A DNA stretch of 64,000 nucleotides from an uncultured Flavobacteriaceae bacterium (GCA_947493175.1 CANLQD010000001.1:1-64000), one strand, 5' to 3'; counted from the stretch's first letter, positions 1 through 9,369 are shown. Made by a program: numbers and translations. The notes: generated by a model not told the origin, from the letters alone.

Positions 1-77
1 CAAGGTTCAAGGTTCAAGGTTCAAGGTTCAAGGTTCAAGGTTCAAGGTTCAAGGTTCAAGGTTCAAGGTTCAAGGTT
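1..77. repeat. Heptamer tandem repeat (CAAGGTT)n
   Basis: Eleven perfect copies of the 7-base unit CAAGGTT run from the first base of the window. The array probably continues to the left of the window. It lies about 115 bases beyond the stop of the MutS-like gene and contains no gene. Such arrays expand and contract by slippage. No function can be read from it. Confidence 0.97.
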
Positions 78-190
78 GAGTAAAAAACAAATTTTAAACA
101 TGAGAGTGGAACATCCTACTATTTACGAATCACTCTTTACCAATACAGACCTTCTAAAAAATCCCATTCCGACAATTTTGCTCTTGAACT

Positions 191-1972
191 TCATTCCACA
201 ATCCCCATCTTTTTTAACAGAAAGGAGGCGTTCATGTTCTGGCAGATGCCTTTTTTAAAACGATAGTCGAAATGCAATTCGTTGTCAATGATTTCAGCAT
301 CAAAATAGTAATTTTTAATCTGGGACCACTCTTTCGAGGCATCACAGAGACTTAGGTCATGGGTTGCGATAATACCTGTTGATTTGGAACCCACCAACCT
401 TTCGACAAACTGACGCGAGCCTTTCGCCTTATCCGTACTATTGGTTCCCTTTAAAATCTCATCTAACACTATGAAATAACGGTCGTTCTGAATTTCCTCC
501 ACGATAAACTTCAACCGTTTCAGTTCTGAAAAGAAATACGATTCATCATCGGTCAATGAATCCGTAGTTCGCATACTGGTAATGAGTTTGATCGGAGCAT
601 ACTCCGCCGCTCCCGCACAAATTGGAAGTCCGATGTTCGCCATCATAATTTGTAGGGAAACAGTTCGTAAAAAGGTACTTTTACCAGCCATATTAGCGCC
701 AGTAATGATAATGAACTCTTCATTACCGATGTAAAAATCGTTTACAATACTCTTTGCAGGATTTAGCAAAGGATGCCCTGCATCGGTCGATTTTAGTATG
801 ATGTCTTTTTCTACAATTTTAGGAAACACATACATAGGATGGTTAAAGGCGAAATTGCCCAAAGTATTGTAGGCATCAAAAAAGGCAGCCGTATGGAACC
901 AAGATGCCACCGAAGGGCCATGGGCATGGATCCATTTTTCAATTTGATGACTATAGAAAAGTCCTCTTAGAAAATAACCATTTGCTAAAAACAGATAAAA
1001 GACGTTGTTGTTCTTATCCAACCCATTCAATAGTTTTGAGAACCGCCTTAAAACCGAAGAGGTCTTTTCTTGTTCGTTACGGATCAAATCTTGTTGTTCT
1101 TTCAGCAGTTCAGCTGAAAAGGCTTGATTCTCTATCAATATCAACAGCTTGTTATACTGTCGGAAAGTACTCTGTATTTTGGTGGCATGTGCCGTCAGTT
1201 TTCCAATCTTTTTGGTATATACCGAAGAAATCCCCAGCCCCAGAAATATCCATAAAAAAGGAAAAAAACCTGATAAAAATCCGGCAAAGTAACCCCCTAA
1301 TAGAAGTACCGATGCTCCAGAAAAAACCCATGGCAACCAGCTCATGATTTTGGGAACGAATGGATGATATCTTTCTAACCAATGCACAATGGCATCTGTG
1401 CCAGCATCCGTTTTTGTAAGCTTGGCAATTGCGGAAAACTCTTGTCGCCATTCAGGTAACCCGGCCAACTCGTTGATGGCTTCTTGCTTTTCGTCAATAC
1501 GATCTATTGTATTTTCCAGCAGCAATCGAGCCAAGGTTTCGCTCCCCTGCTCCAAGGCAGTTCTGTTCAAATACTGATAGAAAGACCCTCTTCCGAAAAG
1601 ATCGATATCCTGACTGTAAAAATGTCCGGGGTCTTTGTAATTGCCTCCATCTGGCAGGTCATGAAAATCCCTGTCCAACACCTTAATTTCAGTCTCATTG
1701 ATGGCCGCCAGCGCTTTTAGCTTATCTCGCTTCCGTTGTAGATCGGTATGGCGCGATACGAGATAGAGAAACGATGCGATGCCCACAAGCAAGATTGCGA
1801 ACACCCACTTCGTATTCCCAAAAACAATAGAGACTCCCAAAGCAACGGCACAAAAAACCAATAGGCGCAACATACTCGAAGCAAAAAGTTGCCGCTTTAT
1901 ACGTGCTGCTTGCTCTTGAAATAAGTGAAATCGATTTTTATAAAAGGTGTGAAGTTCTTCGATTTGGGACAT
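191..1972 (-). CDS. Membrane-associated MutS-family ATPase
   Basis: A 593-residue protein whose C-terminal third is a MutS ATPase domain. Walker A (GANMAGKST) is near residue 425, Walker B (YFIVLDEILKG) near 500 and the switch motif ATHD near 540. The N-terminal mismatch-recognition domain of true MutS is absent. Instead there are hydrophobic segments at about 34-72 and 210-250, suggesting two hairpins that anchor it in the membrane, followed by a helical clamp-like region. This architecture is common in Bacteroidota and usually annotated as DNA mismatch repair protein MutS, but its role in repair is unproven. ATP binding and hydrolysis is the only safe activity. The gene stands alone with an ATG start. 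Confidence 0.9.
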   Translation of the reverse strand: MSQIEELHTFYKNRFHLFQEQAARIKRQLFASSMLRLLVFCAVALGVSIVFGNTKWVFAILLVGIASFLYLVSRHTDLQRKRDKLKALAAINETEIKVLDRDFHDLPDGGNYKDPGHFYSQDIDLFGRGSFYQYLNRTALEQGSETLARLLLENTIDRIDEKQEAINELAGLPEWRQEFSAIAKLTKTDAGTDAIVHWLERYHPFVPKIMSWLPWVFSGASVLLLGGYFAGFLSGFFPFLWIFLGLGISSVYTKKIGKLTAHATKIQSTFRQYNKLLILIENQAFSAELLKEQQDLIRNEQEKTSSVLRRFSKLLNGLDKNNNVFYLFLANGYFLRGLFYSHQIEKWIHAHGPSVASWFHTAAFFDAYNTLGNFAFNHPMYVFPKIVEKDIILKSTDAGHPLLNPAKSIVNDFYIGNEEFIIITGANMAGKSTFLRTVSLQIMMANIGLPICAGAAEYAPIKLITSMRTTDSLTDDESYFFSELKRLKFIVEEIQNDRYFIVLDEILKGTNSTDKAKGSRQFVERLVGSKSTGIIATHDLSLCDASKEWSQIKNYYFDAEIIDNELHFDYRFKKGICQNMNASFLLKKMGIVE

Positions 1973-2169
1973 CTAAGCGAATTTGGGGATAAAGATAGTT
2001 GTTCTAGCCTATTTATTGAAGTACGGGTATGTCTCCCAAAAGCATACCATAATTCCTATCCTGTTACATTTAAGGTATCTAGAATTAGCTTTGCTTAGAA
2101 AGGGAATAGGAAAATCATCCAAAACTCATTTTCACCATAGCAAAGCAGCAAGTGTCATGCCGGAGAACC

Positions 2170-2526
2170 CTACAGCGCATCAAATGCAGTCTTCATTTTT
2201 TTTGTAAACTTGGCAACTACCAAACCATAAGAGTGGTCTACCAGTTCTGTGACCAACTTTGGGGAGAGCTGTTCTAAAAATAAGGTATTCCAATGGGTCT
2301 TGCTCATGTGATACCCTGGAGTGATGGCACCATCATACTCCTCCCGTAGTACAACGGCCCTTTCCGGATCGCACTTCAGATTGGCCTGAGAAGGCTGTCG
2401 TTCCAAGGGTACTAGAGCAAACATCTTGCCCATGACCTTGAAGACCAAGGTGTGCTCATCGAACGGAAATTCTTCCGTAACGCCCTTTTTAGAAATACAG
2501 TATTCGCGAAAAGCTTCTATGTTCAT
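2170..2526 (-). CDS. MmcQ/YjbR family protein
   Basis: A 118-residue protein that is entirely one MmcQ/YjbR domain (double-wing fold, CyaY-like). The family motifs EFPFDEHTLVFKV near the N terminus and GYHMSKTHWNT near residue 75 are clear. Some relatives are described as DNA-binding, but the biochemical role is not established. It is cytosolic with no signal peptide, full length for the family, and has no obvious functional partner next to it. Confidence 0.9.
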   Translation of the reverse strand: MNIEAFREYCISKKGVTEEFPFDEHTLVFKVMGKMFALVPLERQPSQANLKCDPERAVVLREEYDGAITPGYHMSKTHWNTLFLEQLSPKLVTELVDHSYGLVVAKFTKKMKTAFDAL

Positions 2527-2607
2527 ATAGGTTTTGGTTTAGTGGATACTACCTAACACCAAGAAATCCCTCACTTTGCCCGGAATTACAGGTTAGGAAA
2601 TTTGTTG

Positions 2608-3003
2608 CTATATGCCATTGGAATCATAGACGATTACTTTGGTCCAAAGTTCGCTCGCTTCTTCAATAAAAAGCTTGTGCGGGGCTTCGTCCTGATACTT
2701 TTGTTGTGCCTCCGCAGACTCAAAGGTAACAATCAATGAATAGGTAAAAGACCCATCGACCACATCGCGACTTGCCTTTGGTGGTTTTCCGATGAACTTG
2801 GTCTTGGCATAGGCCGAGTTATCAAGAAATTTTTGCAAAGAGGTCTCAAAGGCAGTGCGATCAGCCTCGTTATCGGGGTTCGCCAGCCAAAAGTAAACGG
2901 TATGTGCAAAATTGGTATCAAATTCTCTCATGGTGGTACTGGTTTGTCCGTACGAATGTATAGAAAAGGCAAGTAATAACAGTGTTGTCAAAATTGTTTT
3001 CAT
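2608..3003 (-). CDS. Exported Dabb-domain protein
   Basis: A 131-residue protein with a signal peptide (MKTILTTLLLLAFSIHSYGQ) followed by a stress-responsive alpha/beta-barrel (Dabb-like) domain. The features are the start FAHTVYFWL, a central VDGSFTYSLIVTFES strand and the end APHKLFIEEASELW. Dabb proteins are small ferredoxin-like dimers of largely unknown function. Export to the periplasm is inferred from the signal sequence. It is probably monocistronic. Confidence 0.8.
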   Translation of the reverse strand: MKTILTTLLLLAFSIHSYGQTSTTMREFDTNFAHTVYFWLANPDNEADRTAFETSLQKFLDNSAYAKTKFIGKPPKASRDVVDGSFTYSLIVTFESAEAQQKYQDEAPHKLFIEEASELWTKVIVYDSNGI

Positions 3004-3033
3004 GGCAGTTAGTGCTAAACATTTTTAAAAAAT

Positions 3034-3693
3034 TTAACCGGGAGTTTCACCAGCTGGTTGCGGCAATCCCTTTTTATTGGATATGCCCTCTTTTTTACTA
3101 CCTATTTCCAAAGCGGTATAATCTACTTTCCATCCTATGGTCGCAGCCAAACTTTCAATCAATAGAATGGTATCCAACGCTTCTTTCCTAGCAGTCTCCA
3201 TCAAACCGCTCTGTGGAATTTTGTCACGAATGTGCTGTTTCGCTTCTTGGTTCAGCACATTCAAATCGTTCGGTGTAAACGAGTTGAACATTCCGTTTTT
3301 GATGTCATAGAACTCTAGCTCAGGTTCTATGGATAATACTTCTGGTTGGGGAAAATCGGTGAGGGTCACTTTTTTATTGGCCACATCCGATTTCATACCA
3401 ATTTTAGAAAGGTCGTAACCTATGTGTGCTTTTGCATTGATAACGATCAACGCTTTTTTCTTACTACTGACCATGCTAAGAAAGCGTGCTTTTGTATTTT
3501 CGTAAGTATAGATTTCGGCAAATTCCCCCTCTACCGATACCAACTTGCAAACACTTCGAATCTTTTCGAGTAGCACGGTAGACTGGTGTTTTGTAACTTC
3601 CTTTCCCTTCTTTTTTCGAAAAAAGGAATACACCCAATAGGTTGCAATCGCCCCGAGCACCAATCCTAAAAAAGTATCCACAATCGTATCCAT
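3034..3693 (-). CDS. DUF4230 domain-containing membrane protein
   Basis: A 219-residue protein with one N-terminal transmembrane helix (about 4-24, ending before FRKKKGK) and a DUF4230 domain covering the rest. That domain includes the characteristic FAEIYTYENTKA strand and the VINAKAHIGYDLSKI segment. The C-terminal 20 residues are polar and variable. The domain is widespread in Bacteroidota and has no assigned function. The single helix and basic flank suggest an inner-membrane anchor. It lies 31 bases upstream of the Dabb-domain gene on the same strand and may be co-transcribed with it. Confidence 0.85.
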   Translation of the reverse strand: MDTIVDTFLGLVLGAIATYWVYSFFRKKKGKEVTKHQSTVLLEKIRSVCKLVSVEGEFAEIYTYENTKARFLSMVSSKKKALIVINAKAHIGYDLSKIGMKSDVANKKVTLTDFPQPEVLSIEPELEFYDIKNGMFNSFTPNDLNVLNQEAKQHIRDKIPQSGLMETARKEALDTILLIESLAATIGWKVDYTALEIGSKKEGISNKKGLPQPAGETPG

Positions 3694-3729
3694 TGGTTAA
3701 ATATAAGAAGATTCTCTACGTACAGCGGC

Positions 3730-4503
3730 CTAAGGTTCTATTTTGTAAAGCACCGGTCTACTAGGGCTGGCATCGTTCTCAAAAGCCGCTAGCTGTAGAT
3801 TCAAAAAGTATTTACCATCTTCAATGTGATTGGGGACAAAAATAAATTCAGTAATCGTAGCCGTTGTTCTTACGGTTCCCTCAAAATTCCAAAAAGCTTT
3901 GTGTGCCAACAGCGCCCCGTTGTCTTTTTCTTTATCGACCGAGGGAACATCGATCAGCAAATGGTTGATTCCTTTTGCAACGAGAAGTCGTGCTGCCTCT
4001 TCCAAAAGATAGGGCGGATTGCTATTGGAATATTGCCTGCTAAGCTTGTCTTTTAGGTTTGGCAAAGTTCTGATGACCACCGCTTCCCTTTTTTTATTCC
4101 CCAAAGCATACTGCAACTGCTTTTTGGAAATCACAAAATCGTCTTGATATTTTTCGGGAGCTATCGTAATTACTTCGGCCAGGAAAAAAAATTGCTTCAA
4201 AGTCCGGTTTACCGAGCGAAATTCTTTGGTGATATGCCCTACGCATTCGGTATGGGTACCATGTGCATGTGGATTGAACCAAATATCATTAAAATTGGTA
4301 GACGCCCCCTCGGATACTTTGCCGACAAAATCGCCCTCGGCATGAGGTGTCATTTTGGGGTGATCTACATACCAGGCATTCACATTGGTAGCATCTCCCC
4401 GTAATGGAATAGAGATATCCAACGGTTTGGAGAGGTCAAAGGACATATTTTTGACTTTTGCAATCACGTAATCTGCTTTGCTATTCCATATTAGGTTCTT
4501 CAC
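3730..4503 (-). CDS. Cyclase-family metal-dependent hydrolase (kynurenine formamidase-like)
   Basis: A 257-residue member of the cyclase/KynB metal-dependent hydrolase family. The metal-binding signature HxGTHxE appears as HAHGTHTECVGH near residues 77-88, and a second conserved patch (LLIDVPSVDKEKD) follows near 185. Family members hydrolyse N-formylkynurenine or act on polyketide and other amide or ester substrates. Nothing nearby fixes the substrate, since no other tryptophan-degradation gene is in the window. The longest frame starts with GTG at 4503. The first ATG, at 4446, would remove 19 residues that look family-like, so the GTG start is preferred. Confidence 0.85.
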   Translation of the reverse strand: MKNLIWNSKADYVIAKVKNMSFDLSKPLDISIPLRGDATNVNAWYVDHPKMTPHAEGDFVGKVSEGASTNFNDIWFNPHAHGTHTECVGHITKEFRSVNRTLKQFFFLAEVITIAPEKYQDDFVISKKQLQYALGNKKREAVVIRTLPNLKDKLSRQYSNSNPPYLLEEAARLLVAKGINHLLIDVPSVDKEKDNGALLAHKAFWNFEGTVRTTATITEFIFVPNHIEDGKYFLNLQLAAFENDASPSRPVLYKIEP

Positions 4504-4585
4504 AAAACTACTAAATTCGACACGAAGGCAACTATTTAAAAAATTCTTGCGTCTAGCTATAAAGACATCTTTTTAAATTCGATTC

Positions 4586-6514
4586 ATGAGATCAAAATTA
4601 TGGGGCATCGCATTGGTAGGTATCCTTGGTTACACCGGCATTGGGCAAAAAAGCAACACGAACCCATTTAAAGCAGGTTACACAACGCTGACCCTCATTG
4701 ATTCGTCTAGAACCTACAAAACAAATACCAAAGAGACCGACCCGCTGCATTACCGGCCTCTAGAATTAGATATTTGGTATCCTTCCTCCGAACAAACCGA
4801 GGCCCCTTTGCTTTTCAAAGATTTGTGGATCAAATATGAAGAACGGTCGAATCGCTACCAAGACGAGGACTACACCGGAATATCCGAAGAACTGGCCCTT
4901 TATTTAATGGCCGGTTTCGGTATCGATGTAAAAGATGCAAGCCGGCTTTTGAACGTAACGACCCATAGCTACGAAAATGCTGCCATTGCCAAGGGAAGCT
5001 TTCCTTTGGTAGTCTACATGGCCGGTTACAATGGTATGGGCGTCGAAAACTACACATTGCTCGAAGACCTGGCCGAAAAAGGATTCATCGTGGTATCGAT
5101 TTGGTCAATGGGGCGTTACCCCGGACAAATGACGAATGACCTATTAGACACCATGGAACAGGTAAATGATGCGGATTTTGCCTTGCGAACGCTCAAACAA
5201 AAATCGGACTTTCCTATTGATTTTGATGCTACAGGTATTTTAGGTTATAGCTGGGGCGGGATAAGCAGTGCCATTTTATTGGACCGATACCCCAAGGTAA
5301 AAGCCTTTGTCTCCTTAGATGGCTCGGAAACCCATTATTTCGGGGAAAGCGACATCGATGATAATTTCCTAACCGGCATCCACACCGCCGATGTCTTACA
5401 TCCCGAAATGCATGCGGCCGCCTATTTAGCCCTAGAAAGCGGTAACAAATTGGCGGAGTTTCGGCCTACCGGAGAATACCACTATTATAAAAAAACAGAA
5501 GCTCCCAAGTTCTATTTACGCAATGACAAGAGTATGCATGAAGACTTTGGCAGTTTCGCGTCCATGCTCGAAGTTTCCCAAGAACGTACGGAAATCTACA
5601 ACGAGTTTTCCAAGAGTACCGTTCTATTTTTCCAAGAGTATCTAATGGGCAAAAAAGACTTTGAGCCTTACTACCAACAATTGATCGATAAAACCGATAT
5701 TACCCATAGGCCTTTTAGCTATAACACCGAGGTCTTGAAAGAGCTCTACTTCGCCGGAAGCATTACTGATGCGAAGACCAAAACCCCGCTCCCCTATGTG
5801 AACATGGGACTGCTGCAGCAACCTTTTGGCACGGTCAGTAAGAAAAATGGGGAATTTGAATTACGATTGAACGAAGGCCATGTCGACGATACCCTACGAC
5901 TTTCGATGATTGGCTACCAGTCAAAAACCATTCCCATAAAGCAATTATTAAATCGCAAAGGAGACATCGCATTTGAATTGGAAGAGGAGATTTCTGAATT
6001 GAACGAAGTGGTCGTGACCGCCAAAAAGTGGCGTTATAAAACCTTGGGCAATAAGACCAAATCGAAATTCATCGGACATCTTTTTTATTACGAGCAGTTG
6101 GGCAAGGAAATGGGCGTTCGTATGAATGTCGGTAGACGCCCTACTTTTGTAGACGCCTTTCATTTTCATATTTCGTACAATCGATTTAGTGCCAAGTCGT
6201 TTTTTAGATTGAATGTCTATGATGCATCCAATCGGCGAAATCTTCTAAAGGAGAACATAATCATCTCGGTAGACCCCAAACAAACCGGTGTTATATCTAC
6301 CGACTTAAAACCCTATGATATCATTCTGACCGAAGATGTCATCGTAACCCTTGAATGGATCGATAATGAAGGGGAGGTATTACCAACGGAAGCCTTGGTC
6401 ATCTCAGTAGGACTTTTCACGGGCGGCACCTACGAACGAAATTCCAAACAGCAACGATTAAAGAAAAAACTGAAGGGGCTTGGAGTCGGCTTTACGATGG
6501 ATGTCCGCTATTGA
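4586..6514 (+). CDS. Exported alpha/beta hydrolase fused to CarboxypepD_reg-like domain
   Basis: A 642-residue protein with a signal peptide (residues 1-20, ending at GIGQ). Residues about 30-370 resemble a dienelactone or acetylhydrolase-type alpha/beta hydrolase, with a nucleophile elbow GYSWGGIS near 221-228. Residues about 385-470 form a CarboxypepD_reg-like beta-sandwich (AGSITDAKTKTPLPYVNMG to LRLSMIGYQSKTI), followed by a plug-like linker ELNEVVVTAKK and about 150 residues of unknown fold. CarboxypepD_reg domains usually start TonB receptors, and fusion to a hydrolase is less common. The substrate is unknown. The gene is divergent from the cyclase-family gene. Confidence 0.75.
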   Translation: MRSKLWGIALVGILGYTGIGQKSNTNPFKAGYTTLTLIDSSRTYKTNTKETDPLHYRPLELDIWYPSSEQTEAPLLFKDLWIKYEERSNRYQDEDYTGISEELALYLMAGFGIDVKDASRLLNVTTHSYENAAIAKGSFPLVVYMAGYNGMGVENYTLLEDLAEKGFIVVSIWSMGRYPGQMTNDLLDTMEQVNDADFALRTLKQKSDFPIDFDATGILGYSWGGISSAILLDRYPKVKAFVSLDGSETHYFGESDIDDNFLTGIHTADVLHPEMHAAAYLALESGNKLAEFRPTGEYHYYKKTEAPKFYLRNDKSMHEDFGSFASMLEVSQERTEIYNEFSKSTVLFFQEYLMGKKDFEPYYQQLIDKTDITHRPFSYNTEVLKELYFAGSITDAKTKTPLPYVNMGLLQQPFGTVSKKNGEFELRLNEGHVDDTLRLSMIGYQSKTIPIKQLLNRKGDIAFELEEEISELNEVVVTAKKWRYKTLGNKTKSKFIGHLFYYEQLGKEMGVRMNVGRRPTFVDAFHFHISYNRFSAKSFFRLNVYDASNRRNLLKENIIISVDPKQTGVISTDLKPYDIILTEDVIVTLEWIDNEGEVLPTEALVISVGLFTGGTYERNSKQQRLKKKLKGLGVGFTMDVRY

Positions 6515-6516
6515 CA

Positions 6517-7650
6517 CTAAGACAAGTTCACCATGAACAAGTCTGCTGCCATACCATCGGCCAAAAAGCGTCCCTTTCTGGTGGCAAGAAGCGTATCACC
6601 ATCTAAATACAGTAAATGGTCTTCCAAATACTTTTCAGCTTGCATTAGGGCATACTCCGAATAGGTTTGGCCAAAATCCTTTGCTATCTTATCCATAGAA
6701 ACACCCCAAATCGTTCGTAGTCCCGTCATTACATACTCGTTGTATTTGTCGGTTGTGGAAAGCACCTCAACTTCCATCGGCACTTCTCCCTTTTCCAAGG
6801 CTTTAATATATTTTGGGTTGTTATTGATGTTCCAACCCCTGCGTTCACCATCATAGGAATGCGCAGACGGACCGATACCTATGTACTTCTTTTGTTGCCA
6901 ATAGGCAGTATTGTTTTTAGAGAAATAACCCGGCTTTCCAAAATTTGAAATCTCATAACTTTCAAATCCGGCCGCTTCCAAGGTCTCTGACAACAGCTGA
7001 AAATGTTCTTGTGCGACCGTATCCTCGACCGGTGTTACAATACCCTTTTCTACAAAGTGGGCCAGGGCGGTATTAGGCTCTACGGTCAACGCATAGCTCG
7101 AAATATGGGGAATATTGAACGAGAGCGCTTTTTCGATATTTTCCTTCCAGCGTTCGTTGGTCATGTCGGGCATTCCGTAAATCAAATCGATAGAAATATT
7201 CTCAAAATACTTGGTTGCCTCGCGAATACAGTCCTCTGCTTCCTGAGCGTTATGGGCCCGGTTCATCAGTTTTAGATCGGCCTCAAAAAAAGATTGAACC
7301 CCAATGCTAAGCCGGTTGATCGGGGAATCTGAAAGCTGTTTGATTTTTTTGTTGGACAAATCATCGGGATTCGCCTCCAGGGTAATTTCCGGATATTGCC
7401 TTAGGTCGTAATGTTGGTAAACGGTGTTTATCAACGCTTGAATCTCACCCAACTCAAGTACCGAGGGGGTACCACCACCAAAATAAATGGTTTCCACTGA
7501 AACATCCTCAAACTCCTTTTTGCGAAGTTCGAGTTCTTTACAAAGTGCTTTCACCATCGCTTCTTTCTTGCCCATGCTGGTAGAAAAATGAAAGTCGCAA
7601 TAGTGGCAGGCCTGTTTGCAAAAAGGAATATGAATGTAGATGCCGGACAT
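6517..7650 (-). CDS. hemW: Radical SAM heme chaperone HemW
   Basis: A 377-residue radical SAM protein. The iron-sulfur ligands are Cys10, Cys14 and Cys17 in CKQACHYCDF. The SAM-binding glycine motif GGGTPS follows near residue 60, and a HemN C-terminal-like domain covers the last 100 residues. HemW binds heme and delivers it to respiratory proteins, and was formerly annotated as oxygen-independent coproporphyrinogen oxidase. The length and the start MSGIYIHIPFC are typical. It ends 3 bases from the end of the convergent hydrolase gene. Confidence 0.95.
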   Translation of the reverse strand: MSGIYIHIPFCKQACHYCDFHFSTSMGKKEAMVKALCKELELRKKEFEDVSVETIYFGGGTPSVLELGEIQALINTVYQHYDLRQYPEITLEANPDDLSNKKIKQLSDSPINRLSIGVQSFFEADLKLMNRAHNAQEAEDCIREATKYFENISIDLIYGMPDMTNERWKENIEKALSFNIPHISSYALTVEPNTALAHFVEKGIVTPVEDTVAQEHFQLLSETLEAAGFESYEISNFGKPGYFSKNNTAYWQQKKYIGIGPSAHSYDGERRGWNINNNPKYIKALEKGEVPMEVEVLSTTDKYNEYVMTGLRTIWGVSMDKIAKDFGQTYSEYALMQAEKYLEDHLLYLDGDTLLATRKGRFLADGMAADLFMVNLS

Positions 7651-7719
7651 TTTCAGTAAGTAGTAATTAGTAGTAAGTGAATAGTAATTAGTGATTAATA
7701 CTTGGCAGAAAAACAGTGT

Positions 7720-8121
7720 CTACTTTGAACTGAATTTACCAGGATTGTTTATCATATAATGAAGCAATTTTGCAATCTCGACGGTTTGCGAAAAAAGTGT
7801 ATCAAACTCCTTTTCGTTAATATAGCCGCACTCCTTTGAAAACTCAAGCCATACTTGTGTTTCCAGATTCTCCCCATCGCTATCGGTTAGCTTGGCAATA
7901 AAATGTTTTGGATACCTTCGTTTCGCGTAAGACTCTACAATGTTGGCAGATACGCTTCGTGAGGAACGTCTAATTTGATCCGTTAAGGAATATTGTTCTC
8001 CCTTGGGGAACTTTTTAGAAATTTCAAACAACTCCATTGCCAACACAAAAGACTTTCTATATGCCAATAAATCCTGTAGTTTCATAAAAGCTGTGTTTTC
8101 CATATACTCGGCTTCGGGCAT
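7720..8121 (-). CDS. Four-helix-bundle protein (S23/IVS family)
   Basis: A small protein of the four-helix-bundle family first seen encoded in 23S rRNA intervening sequences. The hallmark features are the start LQDLLAYRKSF, the IRRSSRSVSANIVES segment and the end ETQVWLEFSKECGYI. The longest frame gives 133 residues. The family start is better matched by the in-frame ATG at 8085, with another at 8103. It lies between hemW and ruvC and is flanked on both sides by low-complexity AGTAATTAG-type repeats, which suggests a small gene inserted between older neighbours. Its function is not known. Confidence 0.88.
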   Translation of the reverse strand: MPEAEYMENTAFMKLQDLLAYRKSFVLAMELFEISKKFPKGEQYSLTDQIRRSSRSVSANIVESYAKRRYPKHFIAKLTDSDGENLETQVWLEFSKECGYINEKEFDTLFSQTVEIAKLLHYMINNPGKFSSK

Positions 8122-8166
8122 TTACAACCGATTACTTGCCACTCATTACTACCCACTATCTACTTT

Positions 8167-8718
8167 TTACTTTTTAACCCTATCATTCTGTTTTACGAAC
8201 GCCGCCCATCCGGAGTAGCTCTTACCGACCTCGACCCTGCCTTCGTTGTAAAAATGACAAACCGCTGCGGCAAGACCATCGGTACTATCCAAATTCTTAG
8301 GGAGTTCTTTAAGGCCCAACAGTCCCTGTAGCATTTTAGCGACTTGTTCTTTACTCGCATTTCCGTTTCCGGTAATGGCCATCTTGATTTTTTTGGGAAG
8401 GTATTCGGTAATGGGAATCTGTCGGGAGAGTCCGGCCGCCATGGCAACCCCTTGTGCACGTCCCAGCTTTAACATGGACTGCACATTCTTGGAATAAAAC
8501 GGCGCTTCTATGGCTATTTCATCGGGGTGATAGGTATCGATCAGTTCAATGGTGCGCTCAAAGATCAATTTGAGCTTGGTATACGGATCGTTGTATTTTT
8601 TAAGTAGCAATTCGTTCATCTGTACAAACTGCATTTTTTTATTCACTACCTTAATAAGCCCGAAACCCATAATGGTCGTACCTGGATCAATTCCTAAAAT
8701 GATTTTTTCTTTTTCCAA
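8167..8718 (-). CDS. ruvC: Holliday junction endonuclease RuvC
   Basis: A 183-residue RuvC with the RNase-H-like fold. The first catalytic Asp is in ILGIDPGTT, the Glu is in IAIEAPFYSKN, and a later Asp is in DSTDGLAAAVCHFY. It cuts four-way DNA junctions together with RuvAB, which are not in this window. No ATG precedes the domain in frame. The TTG at 8718 gives the expected family start (MEKEKIILGIDPGTT), while another TTG at 8760 would add 14 untypical residues. A non-ATG start is therefore certain and 8718 is the better choice. Confidence 0.95.
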   Translation of the reverse strand: MEKEKIILGIDPGTTIMGFGLIKVVNKKMQFVQMNELLLKKYNDPYTKLKLIFERTIELIDTYHPDEIAIEAPFYSKNVQSMLKLGRAQGVAMAAGLSRQIPITEYLPKKIKMAITGNGNASKEQVAKMLQGLLGLKELPKNLDSTDGLAAAVCHFYNEGRVEVGKSYSGWAAFVKQNDRVKK

Positions 8719-8804
8719 TTTCTTATTAGCGATTAGTAAACTCTCTGACCTCAAATACAAGAGTCAAATTCAAACTTAAATACAAATACAGGGCCTAGTA
8801 CGAT

Positions 8805-9290
8805 TTACGGTGTACCTTCGCTCTTTAACACAATGGGAATCCGAAATTTAGACTTCACTGGCATTCCTCTTTTCAAGGCAGGGGCCAATGGAGGTATGTT
8901 TTGAAGACTTTGTCGGATCATCTTATCAAACTCGGGCATTTGGGTATCAATGGCCGTGTCTTTTTCAATATTCAACACGGATAGCGTACCATCTTGGTCT
9001 ACCAAAAAATCTACCTGAACGGTCGGGTCGGTTCCCTCTAACAAGACAAATTCAAATTCTTTTAACGCCTTGGAACAGTGCGTAAGCACTTCTTGTTCAA
9101 AACACTCGCGCTGCCCCTTTTTCGTCTGGGTTTCGTCGCAATTTTCAAATAGGGGGTAGCTATCGACGGCATTCCAATCGATTTCCCGTATTTCTTGATC
9201 GATCAGTTCCTGCGTTCTTTTCTCTTTGGAAACAAACAGATCACAAGAGGTGAGCAACACCAAAACCAATAAAGCCAGAAGGTATTTCAT
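8805..9290 (-). CDS. Lipoprotein with TonB C-terminal-like domain
   Basis: A 161-residue lipoprotein whose signal ends in the lipobox LLTSC with the acylated Cys near residue 15. The C-terminal half (about 75-155) resembles an energy-transducer TonB C-terminal domain, including VQVDFLVDQDGTLSVLNIEKD and RGMPVKSKFRIPIVL. It lacks the proline-rich linker and transmembrane anchor of a real TonB. A preceding FENCDETQTKKGQRECFEQ segment resembles the PGCE...RACF motif found twice in the M56 protein at 10517-12475, so the two belong to one protein family in this genome. The ATG at 9290 is chosen over a TTG at 9305. Confidence 0.75.
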   Translation of the reverse strand: MKYLLALLVLVLLTSCDLFVSKEKRTQELIDQEIREIDWNAVDSYPLFENCDETQTKKGQRECFEQEVLTHCSKALKEFEFVLLEGTDPTVQVDFLVDQDGTLSVLNIEKDTAIDTQMPEFDKMIRQSLQNIPPLAPALKRGMPVKSKFRIPIVLKSEGTP

Positions 9291-9369
9291 CGTACCCGAT
9301 TTCAAGGCGGAAATTACGATATTTTAAGGACTTTCAACTCCAAACGGAGTATGCTAATAAGAAGTATAA

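Noticed and set aside
8718..8760. Longer RuvC with 14 more N-terminal residues
   Set aside because: The extension also starts with TTG and does not resemble RuvC, whose usual start is met by the TTG at 8718.
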